A stretch of DNA of 64,000 nt from Adineta vaga (taxonomy: Eukaryota > Rotifera): NCBI GenBank assembly GCA_021613535.1, contig CP075493.1, positions 6,076,001 through 6,140,000 on the forward strand. The letters are read 5' to 3'. A model generated the notes under the pieces. It did not search any database. It was not told where the DNA came from and saw only the letters and a list, made by a program, of their open reading frames with translations. The position numbers were made by a program, and so were the translations under genes. Numbering within the stretch: position 1 is the stretch's first letter; each line of letters opens with the position of its first letter. Below, piece by piece: positions 41,355 to 54,679 of this stretch.

Positions 41355-43437
41355 CTAAATGTTAGCTTGTTGTTCATTAGTTTGAATTAAACCATGATTT
41401 TTATCCGATGTTATTTGTGGTTTTTGTCTACAATACATATAACTTGTTACAAGAAGAAAAATTAATGTAATCAAAGCAATAATAAATGAACTTGTTAGCC
41501 AGCCGACGAAACCATGTCTTGTTATAATTCGTTCACGATATTCAGCTGGAATATAATTGGTTTGATTGATCATATAACCAAGTGTCCAACCAACTTTACC
41601 CGTTGGAAATGTATTAGCAAAACTTAAACGTTTCAAATCATCATTTTTAAAACCAATTCCATAGGTTAATAAAAGCCACATATACCATCCATCAAAACAT
41701 AAAGTTCGTTTGAAATCTTCATTTTTTGGTGTCATATTTTCTTTTTCATAAAGTATTGAATGATTTGTTTCGCACTAAATCAAGAGAAGATCGTTCGAGT
41801 ATTTTGAAATATACATATCTAATGAACAAGATTAGCGAAGAAGAATCTCAAAAGACTAGTTTTAAATGATCTTGTCTATATGAAGTTTAATTCTGTACTT
41901 ACTACGTAAACAAGACGTTGCATAATTTCTTCTAGTGAAAAATCAGTAAATTTATATCGTTCACGTGACACACTTTTAGATTTTGTCATTCCTAAAACAA
42001 CAACGAAATGAAATAAAGTTTGTATTTACTTCTATTCTAGAAATCAATACTAAACCATAAGCAAGATTATCAAACACATAATAATATCCTGATAATCCAA
42101 TAAATCGTATTTCGGATGGTATATACGGTTGAAATGTATGATCAAATGTACAATATTGTTTTTTATATGAACAATTAGTTGTTGCATCATTACGTTTAAC
42201 ATTAAATAAATTAGTTAAACGTTTACGACATTGTTTAGCATTTCCAGCTCCAATGAATGTCACTGTTGATCGATTAAAATAACTATTAAAATTTTGTTTT
42301 TCATTTGTTGTACATGGTGAACTAAAGATATCACTGACCATGAATGTATTATTGGCACCACGGGCAAGACATGGATCACGTATATATGTACGTAGAGTAT
42401 TTGAAAATGATGTTCGACTAATATTAATAGCAGCATTAATTAGACGAGCACGATGACGTTTTAATGCTTCATTTTTACCCCAACATAAATAGCTATGAGC
42501 ATATGGACTATAAACAGTATCAAATAAAGTGATATTTGTTGTAAATTCATCAGGAATAGGTTCATCATCTTTAGTTTGATTATCTAAATGATAAGTTTTT
42601 TGTTTTGTCTATTTCCTCAAAACAGAAAAGAAAATCATTCTTACAGGTGAATGTAATTTGTGTTGAAGCACCACCTAGATCAAGTACACCGACCATATCG
42701 GTATCAAGTTCTTGTTTAGCAAGATGCTTTTTCTTTGTATGTCGATGTTTGAATTTTTCTAATAAAATATTTGTTGTAATCCATCCATCAATTGCTTCTT
42801 CTACACCGGTTAATATTCGTACCTAAACCAAAAAAAAAGACAGATATCGAAATTGTTATATTAATAGAGAAGTCTTTACTTGTCGAGCAACAACAAATTG
42901 AAATGGTGAATTTGAGAATATTTCACGAATCGTTTCTAGAACTTGATTTGATTTTGTTACATTAAGTAAACGTGATAAACGCATTCCAGCTGTTGCTCCG
43001 AGAAATATTGGTGATAATCGATGACGATTGGATGGAATTTTCATTATAGCTTGATTTAAACAAGGTTGAAAATAATCAGCTAATAGATCTAAATGTTGTT
43101 CAAAATCCGATATAGCTTTTAATTTAATAGGTTTGTCTGGTTTATTTGTATCATTTATTATTGTTGCTTTGATCGGACAAACAAAGAATTGATTGACGGT
43201 AGATGTGGTACCTAAACCATCGGATTTATCAGCTGGCCAATGATAAACAAACATTTCTGTATGAGAACTACCAGCATCAAAAACAATAGCATAATTAACA
43301 AACGGTGTAAGTCGAGTATGATAAAGAGTTAGTAGATAAATCGCAAGAATAATCGCAAATATAAGAATAGTAAAAGCAATTCCTTGCAAAAATTTTATGA
43401 TAGAATAAATATTAAATGATGATTTCTTCTCTTCCAT
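41355..43437 (-). CDS. ENTPD: Ectonucleoside triphosphate diphosphohydrolase (CD39-like)
   Basis: Cell-surface enzyme hydrolysing extracellular ATP and ADP. Five minus-strand exons (43437-42880, 42822-42645, 42583-42056, 41991-41903, 41774-41355) encode 590 residues. The topology matches ENTPD1/2/3/8: an N-terminal membrane segment at about residues 15-38 and a C-terminal one near the end, with a large Cys-containing ectodomain between. Apyrase conserved regions are visible: ACR1 VFDAGSSHTEMFVYHW, the LGATAGMRL block, VEEAIDGWITTN, ACR4 DLGGASTQITF, and VGWTLGYMIN near the C-terminus. The exon 4 donor is ambiguous by three bases (41903 or 41906), which adds or drops one Val. An acceptor-like AG lies about 30 nt before the ATG. 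Confidence 0.92.
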
Positions 43438-46382
43438 AATTAGATGAAAATAATAGAAATGATTGTTTCTAAAATAAACAAAAAAAAAGATGTCATCTGA
43501 CGAATAGATCTATAGAAATGAATGAAAGGTTCAAAAGTGTGTTGAACAATAAATAGGACATTGACTCATATCTTCGAATTCTTTCTTATTAACTATATTT
43601 TTCTGTGCAAATAAAGTAATGTGATCGGTTAAGATAATTACTTTTCTATCATTTTCAAAAATCAATTTAGTTCCGAGCGATGTCAAACTAGAGAAAGAGT
43701 CATGATTTTCCTCAGAGTAAATATAGCATATCTCTTTTTTTTTTCTTCTTCTTACCGATATTTTGCACGAATGAGTCCGTCGGTCAAATGTAAATATCTG
43801 ATCTTCTATGAACAAATTCTTAGATTAATCGTTGTCATTTCAGAAAACGACGAAAAGAACGTGTTTTTCCTTGAGGATATTTCAAAATATTTTTCTCTTG
43901 TATTCGCACTATTACACTAAAGGGAAATCTTAGTGAGTACATAGTCACAAGAGGCATGTTTGCCATTCTTACCAACGATCTTAAGTAATAAACGGTACTT
44001 GTTTTTGCTATTGGATCTATATCATCTACCCAATAAAGATTGTTCGTTCATTTATATATGTATGTATATATATATCTGTAGATTCTAAACACGAACGGGA
44101 AGTACACAAGAGAAATGTTTGGAGGAGAACATTTGACTTAAATATATAGTGTGAGTATTTCCAACTGATATACGTCATCGATGTTAAATGAAGTGCATGC
44201 ATGTACACGTGCCGGATTTGATGCAATTCCGAGAATTTATTTGACGTAAACGCTCAAGGAAACATTACTATTCATTAGCATAAAACTCTATCGAAAGTTT
44301 CGATATTGTTCATTAAAGAAAACTCGTCGATGTCTGGTCTATTGTTTTGTTTGTTTTTATATCGTTTAGGACTAGAAAAAAAAGAGACTAACGATTAATT
44401 CCTTTTCGATAAGTGTCGAAATCGAAAGTAAATTATCAATTTCTATTGAATGAATCTTATAGATATAATTATATTACTTCTAATCAATGAGATAATTGAA
44501 TTTCTAGAAACAAAATCAAACCTCTAATAAATACATCGACTACATTGAGAAACATCGGAAACTATTAACGCTATTAAATGATCTTATAGAACGGCTGTGT
44601 AAATATAGCATTAGATGTCGAACAAAAATATGTACAATCGTGTTATCTTAAATCGAAGGATATTGATAATAAATAAACGTTCTTCGAAAAAAAAAATCTT
44701 TTTTCTATTGCTACCCATAGAACTTATCAAATAATTTGGAGACTATCTCAGAAATACACTCAATTATCGCATCGAAATGAAAGCATCCGTTATCAAGTAG
44801 GAAAGTACTTGTTTTTGAATAGCATCAATTCGTCAACTAATAACAACGTTTATGAAACCTTGTCTCAAACTATATTTATTGGCTGAATAAAAAAAAAGTA
44901 ACGATTCACTCTCATTTTCTCTCTTGGAATATGCTAAACATTATTATCTCCTGTCGATATATCAACATTCTCCCACGATGTAATTTAAGAACAATGATCA
45001 CAGTGATGATAAATTGATCTATCAATCATAAATATCACTAATATATGACACAATCTTGTATTAGAAATCAATGGCAATATATATTTTACTAAATGATCAT
45101 TATCAATATTCCGTCTTCTATAAGTGAAAAAAAAGATTCTTTTTCGACAATTCTATTTGTCTATATCGTCTACATAAAGATCTGGTCGAGATGATATTCA
45201 TATAGAAAACAAAATTGAGAAAACACATGGAAACACTTATATCTTATTATCTCTCATCTATTTTCTTTTTGGAAATTGTCTATAACATTGACATTCGAAT
45301 AAAGAATCGCGTAATAAACAAAATAGACAATTATATGAAGGTCTCACAGTCACACTTGAGATAATTGGCTACTCCAATCTTCAATGATGACTTACCGTTT
45401 ATATTAAATTCTTCAAGATGATATGAAAATTATTGTAATCAACGAATGTTAAATTCCTTCTTTTTTTTCTTTTCTTAATGGTGATTTGTTATTAGAAGAT
45501 TATATTATGAATAGAAAAATATATTGATGCATTTTGTTCTTGTCAAGATTGTATCTTGACGAAAAAAAGTCTCACTTATCAAAATACGATTAGTTACAGA
45601 AAACATGATGATACATGTGGTACATTTGTCTCTAAATATATATGTAAATCAAGCAATCTATACATTAAAAGACCAGATGTTCGATCGTTCTTTATCTTAA
45701 TTGAATAATAGCATGGAATTGATTTATTTAATCTTCAATACAAGGTTTTCATAGATAAAGTTATCTAAGAAAATTTCATCTTCAAATAAAAATTTAATGA
45801 TTGATTAAAAGTTAAAAATAATCTTTACTACAATTATGTGATAGAATACTATCCAATTCTCATCTGCTGTTTGAAATAAGATATTGTTTTCGATAGGATT
45901 AGTTGTGTTAAAAAGAAAATGGTGAATAACAAGTTAATCTCAATGTCAAGAATAAGTATTCGATCACGTTTCTAATGTTATAACTGTAAAAATCAAACGT
46001 TTAATGAAAGACTGATATAGATAGACCTCTATATCAAAATAAGTGTATGCAATAATTATCAGCAACGACGACATATGTCATTTGTCAATGAGAGTATCCA
46101 ACCATATATAATCTACGTATAAAGTTTATTCTTCTATTCTATATAAAGTTTATATATCGATTGAAATCATCTTGTTAATATACTTCCAAAAAACAAGCGT
46201 TCGTTATTTTTCTAAAAATTCCGTGTACAATAAATGAAATAGAACAATCGAGTGTGATGATGAGTCATTCTTTTACGAATATTTCTTCTTCTTCTTCTTT
46301 TTTTTCTTCCTCTTACAATTTCTGCCACGTCGTACTTCGGTGATACAAAACTTTGATTCGTTTATTTTCTCGTATTCTTCAG
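43438..46382. other. Gene-free stretch between ENTPD and DNPH1
   Basis: About 2.9 kb between two divergently transcribed genes. AT-rich with no credible exon; small frames at 43531-43920 and 44026-44226 have no recognisable content. A CTT-rich run occurs near 46285. The last bases are a pyrimidine-rich run ending in AG directly against the DNPH1 ATG. Confidence 0.5.
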
Positions 46383-46939
46383 ATGAACATCTATTTTTGT
46401 GGAAGTATTCGAGGTGGACGACAAGATGTGGCTATTTATCAACAAATAGTCACTTGTTTAAAAACATATGGAAGAGTTCTAACAGAACATGTTGCTTTTC
46501 CCGAATTAGAAATCTGTAAGTGACAATATTTCAATGATATCTTTGACATTGATAGGTTTCTATAGCAGAAAAAAGTTTGAATGATACGGAAATTCTCGAA
46601 CGTGATATGCAATGGTTATCTCAAGCACATATTGTCGTTGCTGAAGTCACTCAACCATCATTAGGCGTCGGTTTTGAAATAGCACGTGCTATTACATTAA
46701 ATAAACCTGTTCTTTGTTTATTTCGACCATCGAGTGGACATCGTAAGATGAATATTTGTTTGATAGATGACTTTTTATCTTGATTTGTTTGTTTTTTTTC
46801 TTTCGAAGGTCTTTCAGCGTTAATACGTGGTTCAGCAAATAATCGTTCATTTTTTGTTGGAAATTATGAGCAACGAGAAGATTTCGAAAAATTTATTCGA
46901 GATTTTTTTAGTTATTGTTCACAAAAACGAACAGTCTAA
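46383..46939 (+). CDS. DNPH1: 2'-deoxynucleoside 5'-phosphate N-hydrolase 1 (Rcl)
   Basis: Cleaves the glycosidic bond of deoxynucleoside 5'-monophosphates, cleaning modified nucleotides such as hydroxymethyl-dUMP from the pool. Three exons (46383-46515, 46566-46742, 46809-46939) give 146 residues. Key blocks match the family: YFCGSIRGGRQD at the N-terminus forms the phosphate-binding region, then LTEHVAF, LERDMQWLSQAHIVVAEVTQPS with the catalytic Glu region, LGVGFEIARA and LCLFRPSSGHRLSALIRG. It lacks the N-terminal extension of the human protein. The start codon immediately follows a TTCTTCAG acceptor-like sequence. Confidence 0.95.
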
Positions 46940-47060
46940 TTTTTTCATAGAGAAAAACTGTATCTTCCATTAACAAATGGTGATTTTGAACTAGTCATTT
47001 GCATTTTAGATTGATTGTTAAAGTTTATTCTATCGACATCCACATAATAACAAATAAACA

Positions 47061-47826
<766 letters not shown>

Positions 47827-48196
47827 ATCAAACTAAAAGTATTCCATTAATTTAATCTTTTTCTTTGTGCGTATTATTTGTTTTTTTTTCTTTTCTTAAA
47901 TAAAACAAAACACAGACTCATTTTTATTTGTCTTATTTTTTTTATTTCAAACTTTTATTCAATGATTAAGAGATTCTAGAAACTATTGTTACACGTCATG
48001 TATGTGTGTGTTTTCTTTATGTTTCTCTATTCATACGTCATGTGTTTGTTAATTGAAAAGGAATAAAACGAAACTATTGCATAAATATTCTCAAATCTCG
48101 AGTAAAAATAAAGTATGTAGATGACATTGAGTAAATGCAATTCGATAATTCTACGGCTGTTTTACTAAGTTTTAGATCAGTTAGCGAGCACTTTTA
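47827..48196. other. Intergenic between the two ARF genes
   Basis: 370 nt; AATAAA near 47898 is a probable polyadenylation signal for the intact ARF. Nothing else was recognised. Confidence 0.5.
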
Positions 48197-48996
48197 ATGA
48201 ATAATTCTGCTTCTCAGTATCTCTTTGGCAAGGAAAGGAAACGAACTTTAATGCTTGGTCTAGAAAATTCTGGTTAGATGAGTTGAATGAAATGTTAAGA
48301 ATAGATTCATTTTCTTCTTTCTCTAGGTAAAACAACAATTTTGAATCAATTGAAATTAGGAGAAGTTATTATATCAATTCCAAGTATTGGTAAATGAAAT
48401 CTTCTGATTAATCTGACGATAAACATAGATTTAGTTTGTTTTTCTTTCTCTACAGATTTCAATATGGAAATAATGAAGTATAAAACTAATACTATAATAT
48501 CTTGGGATCTTCGAGGAAAGGTAACTAGTTTTCATAATAAATAAAGATGATTGTTTTTATATGAAGGAAAATTCTCGTGCATTATGGCGTCCTTATTTTC
48601 GAAATACGACATGTAGAGTAATAATATTTTCTGATTGATATATACATGATGAATTCGATTCTAGATCTTATTTTTGTTATCGATAGTTCTGATCATGAAC
48701 ATATTTATGTCGCACGTGATGAATTGCATCAATTACTTTCTGAATCTGAGCTTGCTGATGTACATCTACTTATTTATGCTAATAAAAAAGTATTTCAATA
48801 TAATGTCTATATTTTCTTTTTACACTGAGTTTTATTGTTTGTCTTTTAAGGATTTAACAAATGCTATGCGTATTGATGAAATCACAGATAAACTTGATCT
48901 AAATTCGTTAAAGAATCGTCAATGGCGTTGGAAAATACTTGTGGTAAAACTGGTCATGGTCTCTTCGAAGGTTTAGAATGGTTAACAAAACATTAA
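48197..48996 (+). pseudogene. Divergent ARF-like tandem copy with a frameshift
   Basis: Six inferred exons (48197-48272, 48327-48389, 48456-48520, 48567-48612, 48665-48789, 48851-48996). Intron positions after the P-loop Gly, after the switch I Gly, after the switch II residue and in NKxD match the intact ARF next door, so it is a duplicate. The P-loop GLENSGKT and NKKD are kept, but Gly2 is gone (starts MNNSAS), switch II reads WDLRGK instead of WDVGGQ so the catalytic Gln is Lys, and one intron has been added in exon 4. In the last exon the frame breaks at an AAAA run (48932-48935): one more A would restore NTCGKTGHGLFEGLEWLTKH and a stop at 48996. It is either a decaying copy or a working odd GTPase with a sequencing error at the homopolymer. 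Confidence 0.8.
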
Positions 48997-49098
48997 CTGA
49001 ATATTAATGTTCTTTTTGTATCTTTTTTTTTTTTTATTATTCATGCGTTTATAACTAGACTATTCGAATGATTATATAAATAATATTATTGTTTCAGA

Positions 49099-49972
49099 AT
49101 GGAAACATGGCCAATACAAGTTATTCAAGCATTTAATAGGTTTGTTGTGCGCAAGTCTTTTATCTTTGTTGAATTTTATGTAATATAATTCAAGATCAAA
49201 ATTTGGTCGTGATGAGACGAAAAATTACGAACTAATTATTTATAAGCCTATTCAACCAATTTTACAAGAAGGTCCACAGTGAGTAACATTAATGACTAGA
49301 AATTCGTGAGTATCTTAGTCATGATCATGAACAGATGCGGGATTGTTGCTCTTGCAATGGCGATGAGTAATCAATCAACGAATACGACAGTGCAAAGTAT
49401 CTTCGACAAAGCGAAAGAACTTCTATATACAATTCAAGGTGAATTATTCGATGGTAAAGTTAATGTATAGATTTACAAATGCAAGAATTTCAATTTACGT
49501 ATTTTTCTTATAGCTCGGGTGATTCCACAACTGTGCGAAAATTTTAATTTAAAAGCAACTATTCATCGATGGTCAAAGATAACAGATCTTCTTGATTGTT
49601 TACAATCGAATCAAGTGTGTCTTGTTCCGTAACTATGTCAAAATCTTTCATTTCTTGATAGTTCCATTTTTGATTAGATATGATTCGGATGCTAATCATG
49701 AACCATGTATTAAAAAAGGTCATCGAGCACATTGGCTACTTGTTCATGGTCATTTAAAAGAAATTACATCATCTCCATCGAATGAGTACGATTTAGTATT
49801 AGTACAACATGGAAAAAGTAAATTTCTTGGTGCATTTTCATTGTTGGATCTTTTTCAAAGTAATGGACAATTACTTGAAGCAGATCCTAAACGTCGAATA
49901 GAAACAGAATATTGTCTACCAAAAGATGGATCGCTTCAAGAAACTTTGTGCAATTTATTTATCGCAATATAG
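49099..49972 (+). CDS. ACTMAP: Actin maturation protease (ACTMAP, C19orf54 homologue)
   Basis: Cysteine protease that trims the N-terminus of newly made actin. Five exons (49099-49139, 49195-49278, 49335-49453, 49514-49618, 49662-49972) encode 219 residues. The nucleophile block is LQEGPQCGIVALAMA, followed by QGELFDARVIPQL; the His block is NHEPCIKKGHRAHWLLVHG, and later comes LVLVQHGKSKFLGAFSL. This order and spacing match the family, though it is shorter than the human protein, lacking its proline-rich N-terminus. Intron 4 is only 43 nt with a weak GTCTTG donor, chosen because it is the only pair that keeps the frame. The start codon lies only 102 nt past the ARF-like copy and 2 nt after a TTGTTTCAG acceptor-like sequence. 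Confidence 0.87.
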
Positions 49973-50206
49973 GAAAAAGTAGAACAAGTTATCTATACTT
50001 TCATTTCAATAAAAGATTGACTCGATCTATCTATCATTCACTTATCGCTTAGTTACATCTTTTCGTTTTGTTAAGTGCGACATCTATCAGTATTTTACCC
50101 AGACTAATCCAGAATATGTACATCTGTAAATAAACAATCATACCTATTGTGTTGTGATTTTTGCACGAAAAATGATTATTTATTCGTTGAATTAATCGAT
50201 TCGAAT
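49973..50206. other. Short intergenic ACTMAP-ORP9
   Basis: 234 nt; AATAAA near 50008. Nothing else seen. Confidence 0.4.
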
Positions 50207-53200
50207 ATGATTTTATTCGAAGGTGTGCTTAGTAAGTGGACAAATGTTCTCCAGGGTTGGCAAAATCGATATTGTGTGCTCGATCCGATGCAAGGAACAT
50301 TTATTTATTATACAGTATGAGATAGCAATCATGATTTTTAGCTCTATTAAAAAAACGACCATTTATTTTAGTCAAGAGAGAATATGGATAAAGGGGGGCG
50401 ACGTGGTGTCGTCGTTTTGAAGGTTAATCATTCTGGAAATTTTGTTTTTTCTTATCGATTTTATTTCTTTAGGGAGCACACCTAGATATTAATGCTGAAG
50501 ATGATAGTACAGTAAGACGATCTCTCTCTCACTCACTCACTCACTTTCTAAAACATCTCTACACATCTTTGTTAGTTTACGATTCGATCGGACGGCAAAA
50601 CATTCCATTTTCAAGGTGGAGTTTTACGTTGATTATCTTATCTTCAAGTCAGCTCCTTTTATTTTTTTCTCTGTTTCGTAGCTCGTGATGTTGAAGAAAG
50701 ACAAAAATGGCTATGTAATCTTGAAGATGCTATTAGTTTTCATATTGTTACTACTGTATATTGTTGTGTTCTTTTCGTCTTCTTCTTATTTTTATAGAAA
50801 AAAACTATTTTATTTATCAGGATAAATATACATCTTTGAATACAACACTTTTTCAAAGTAAAATCTTAGAAGCTGATGGCATTTTGCAACTACTAATTGA
50901 ACAAGTTGAAGTACGTAATGAAATATGTTTTATTTCAGTAAAATGTTTATTTTTTTCAGAAATTAGAGCAAATTAATAATCAACGTCGAAATAACGGAAA
51001 GCAAGGATGTTATGAATGTATTATTATATCATCTAGAGTAAATAAAAGATTATATTAAATAACATTTTTTATGATGTTCTATTTCTAGCGATTAATCGAA
51101 GCTGTTAAATACTCAATAGTTTCAATTCAATTAGCAAAAGTACGTGGTTTCTTTTCAATCGAGTAACATAGAGTTCAGACAGTACATTCAGACAAAATCG
51201 AATACTATTTGAAAGAAACGCTTTTAGTTTACTACAATAATATAATGTAACCTTGTGTGTTTCTATAGTCTACATAATTCCTATACTAGTTTAATGATGA
51301 TTTTAGAATAATAAGCTACGTCTACAGAGGACAAAGAAACAAGTTTTTATATATGTTATAGTACTACTCTCCATCCTTCGTGCAATATACATTGAAGAAC
51401 GAAGAGATTCTACAATCGGTAGGATTAACTAAGGGAGATTTGTTGTGTTTATCTAACAATAACTTTTCATCATTAATAATCAATGTATTAGGACTGTGAA
51501 TTTAATTTTTACAATCTTTAGATACGTATGGATCTCAAAACTGATACGACTACTGAAACATTACCATCACCTGTAAATGATGATAAAAGTAAAACAAAAT
51601 CCATATTTTTTTCTAAGTTTTACTAATTCCTATTTAATAGACGTAACTTCTAATGATACACACAATGAAACACCATTAAGCAATACAGAAAAAACGGATC
51701 CTGTTGAAACTAAAGATAAAGATATTCAAGATGATATTCCCCTTGAATGTATATTGAAAACAATTCTATTCATATCGATGGGATCGACATTTATTTTCTT
51801 GTATTTTAGCTTTAAATATTCAAACGTCTGTAGACAATGTCCCTTCTCCTTGTTCCGGTAGTGATGATGATGATGATGATAATGATTTTTTTGATGCAGA
51901 TGACACATTAGAGTAAAATATTCTTCAGTCTCGTGTGCCATTGATCTTATTTTTCGTCAATCTAGAACATCAACATTTCCGGAACCGTCAGCTAATGAAC
52001 CCGAAGTAAACAATGATCATCATGAAGAAACATCGTAAGTAGAAACAATGACACGATCGACGACGATGCTGTATTCCAATCTTTTCTAATTTAGTAATAG
52101 CAATACTTCCGAAATAACATTTGAACAGTACGAAGCAGCATATGAGGAATCACCTGAAGAGGATGGTAAGTTTTCTTAGAAAAAAACCTTCTAATGCTCT
52201 CCTTCATCATTTTAGTTGCACATATGGACGGAACCATCATTAGACATATAATCTCTCAAGTACGTATTTTTTTATTGACTCTGTCACAAGTTGAATTCAT
52301 TTCGTATAATGACTTCTAGCTATTCTTTTGACGATCATATGTATGCTGAAAGTAACTGTTTATGTATAACTTTTTTATAGTGTAGTTTATCCATGGACTT
52401 AACTAAAATAACGTTACCAACATTTATTCTTGAACGACGATCCTTTCTGGAAATGCTTGCTGATTTTCTTGCTCATCCAGATGAATTTGTCAAGTAAATT
52501 TAAAACATAACAAAGCATCTCTATCATGATTGATTACTTTTTTTCTCTATTTAGTATTACTAATTATGAGACACCGCGTGAACGTTTTATTCAAGTTGTG
52601 AAATGGTATCTATCTGCCTTCCATGCAGGTCGTAGAAGTCCTGTTCCCAAAAAGCCATATAATCCTATACTTGGTGAAATCTTTCAGTGTTCATATGAAT
52701 TTGGTTCATCATCGTCCGAGGTATTTGATACTTTTTTTCGACAATAAAAATTCAGTTTTTTCAATATCTTCAATAGACGACATTAGCAAAAGATGGTCCT
52801 GTTCCATGGGCATCCGATGATAATGTGACTTTCATTGCTGAGCAAACATCTCATCATCCTCCGAGTAATTGAAATCAAATCGTTTTCTTTTTTTGTTATA
52901 TCTAAAGACACTTATTTTCTTCAGTTGCATCTTTCTATGCTGAATGTCCAGCAAAACGTATTCAAATTGATGGATGTCTTTGGACAAAATCGCAATTTCT
53001 TGGTCTTTCCATTGGTGTTCACATGATCGGTGATGCAACCGTTACGCTACTTGATTATGATGAAAGTTATGTAATGACATTTCCAAGTGCTTATGGCCGG
53101 TAATGAGTGTACTGATTCATGATCAAATCGAATAACTCTATTTGTTTGTTTAGTTCGATTCTACTTGTACCTTGGTTTGAAATGGGTGGCAAAATATCGA

Positions 53201-53859
53201 TTGCTTGTGAAAAAACAGGCTATTCAGCAATCATAGACTTCTTAACAAAGGTGCGTTTTCTTGATATCTATCATTATGGAAAACGATTTTATCATTCATT
53301 TTATAGCCTTTTTATAACGAAAGGAAACATAAAATAACTGGTACGCTATTTGGTCCCGATAAGAAAGAATTTTGTAAGCTCGATGGTGAATGGAATGGTG
53401 TTATGACTGCAAAATATAGTGATACGAAAGTATCTGAAGTTTTCTTCGATACAAAAATTACACCAGTTGTTAAAAAATATCTTCGACCAATTGCGCGACA
53501 AGATGAACACGAAAGTCGACGGTATGTTGATGAAGAACGCAAAACTTTGAATGATAATCGTTGATGATATTTGTTTTTTTGTGTTTCAGTATGTGGAAAG
53601 ATGTCACTTATTATCTAAAAAACAAACAGATGGAAAAAGCAACGGCAGCTAAATCGTTTCTTGAACAACGACAACGTAATGATGCAAAAGAACGTGCTGC
53701 ACAATCACTTAAATGGCAAACAAAAGTATGTATTATTCTATTCTTCTTAGAAATGAAAATTTCATCGATAATATTTCATTTTAGCATTTCACTCAATCAG
53801 GTGAACACAAATGGACTTATGAAAATAAATTGTCTAAACGCATCCAATCGCAATCTTAG
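50207..53859 (+). CDS. OSBPL9: Oxysterol-binding protein-related protein 9-like
   Basis: Lipid transfer protein acting at ER-Golgi/endosome contacts. Twenty-three exons sum to 704 residues; human ORP9 long form is ~736. The N-terminal PH domain reads [20 protein letters not shown] through [17 protein letters not shown] and [12 protein letters not shown] linker with a coiled segment follows, then a VAP-binding FFAT-like core DFFDADD at about residue 280 inside an acidic stretch. The OSBP lipid-binding domain starts at [20 protein letters not shown] and holds [19 protein letters not shown], the signature [45 protein letters not shown] and [10 protein letters not shown]. The exon at 51362-51418 encodes a divergent linker piece and is the least certain. 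A TC/ACTC repeat sits in the intron at about 50520. Confidence 0.94.
50521..50545. repeat. TC / ACTC simple repeat in ORP9 intron 3
   Basis: Five TC units run into about four ACTC units inside a 64-nt intron, so the repeat makes up a large part of the intron. Confidence 0.75.
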
Positions 53860-54179
53860 TTTCCAAAATTGATTTTTATTTATTTATTTTTTTTTTGTTT
53901 TCGATTGTTTTCTGTTTCATATACTTTTTTAAAATTATGTATACGTGATTCTTTCCGATTGTAACCGAGTGATATCGCAATCTATCTCACTCTGTCAGAT
54001 TGGATTTAATGTTTCATTCATTTACAACAAAAAAAAAGAAAGCCAAAGAAATATTGACGCATATCGGTGCTAGTTTTCACACGTGTATATTTGTTTTTGT
54101 TTTTTTTCGATCTAATTATTAATATATATCATTCTATTCTATGTGCACTATTTAGATATTTGTTAAAATCATTTGAAAA
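53860..54179. other. Intergenic ORP9-COX6C
   Basis: 320 nt, T-rich. CTATTTAG ending at 54155 is acceptor-like and lies about 25 nt before the COX6C start codon. Confidence 0.45.
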
Positions 54180-54679
54180 ATGTCTTCAAAAACTGATGCT
54201 GTTTCGACGGCTAAAACTAGCAGTGCCAAACCTGCAAGTTCAGTTGGAGGCGCAAGACCAGCATTGAAAAATCTAACTCGTGCACGAGTACCAAGAGCTG
54301 GTATTATTGGTTTCAGTTTGGCAGTAGTATCTGCAGTTGCATGGAAAGTTTTAATATCTGATCGACATAAAAATGATATTTCATCGTTTTACAAGTGAGT
54401 AGTAAAAGCTCTTTTTCTTTTTCTTATGTAAAGAAAGTAAAATTTATGCTTTCTCTTCCTAGAACCTTCGATCCCGAAAGAGATTATGCTCGTATGAAAT
54501 CTGCAGGTGTATTCAAAACTCTTGGTAAGTTTTTTTTTCTTCGTATCTAATCATTATAATGATTGAATCTATTGTGATCACTTCTAGAGGGTCGTGAACG
54601 TCCTGAATGGCTTAGTGAATATGAAAGTGAACTTGATGCTGCTATTTCATCTTTACGAAGTACAGCTCGTAGTGAATAG
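54180..54679 (+). CDS. COX6C: Cytochrome c oxidase subunit 6C
   Basis: Small single-span subunit of respiratory complex IV in the inner mitochondrial membrane. Three exons (54180-54394, 54463-54524, 54588-54679) give 122 residues. After a Ser/Ala/Lys-rich front of ~30 residues, a hydrophobic segment IIGFSLAVVSAVAWKVLI spans the membrane, followed by DRHKNDISSFYKTFDPERDYARMKSAG, here given as the family blocks DISSFYK and DYARMKSAGVF. The family normally ends soon after the AGVF block, but this protein continues for about 30 more residues with an acidic EYESELDAA stretch. Good match in topology and motif order; identity rests on the C-terminal half. Confidence 0.88.
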
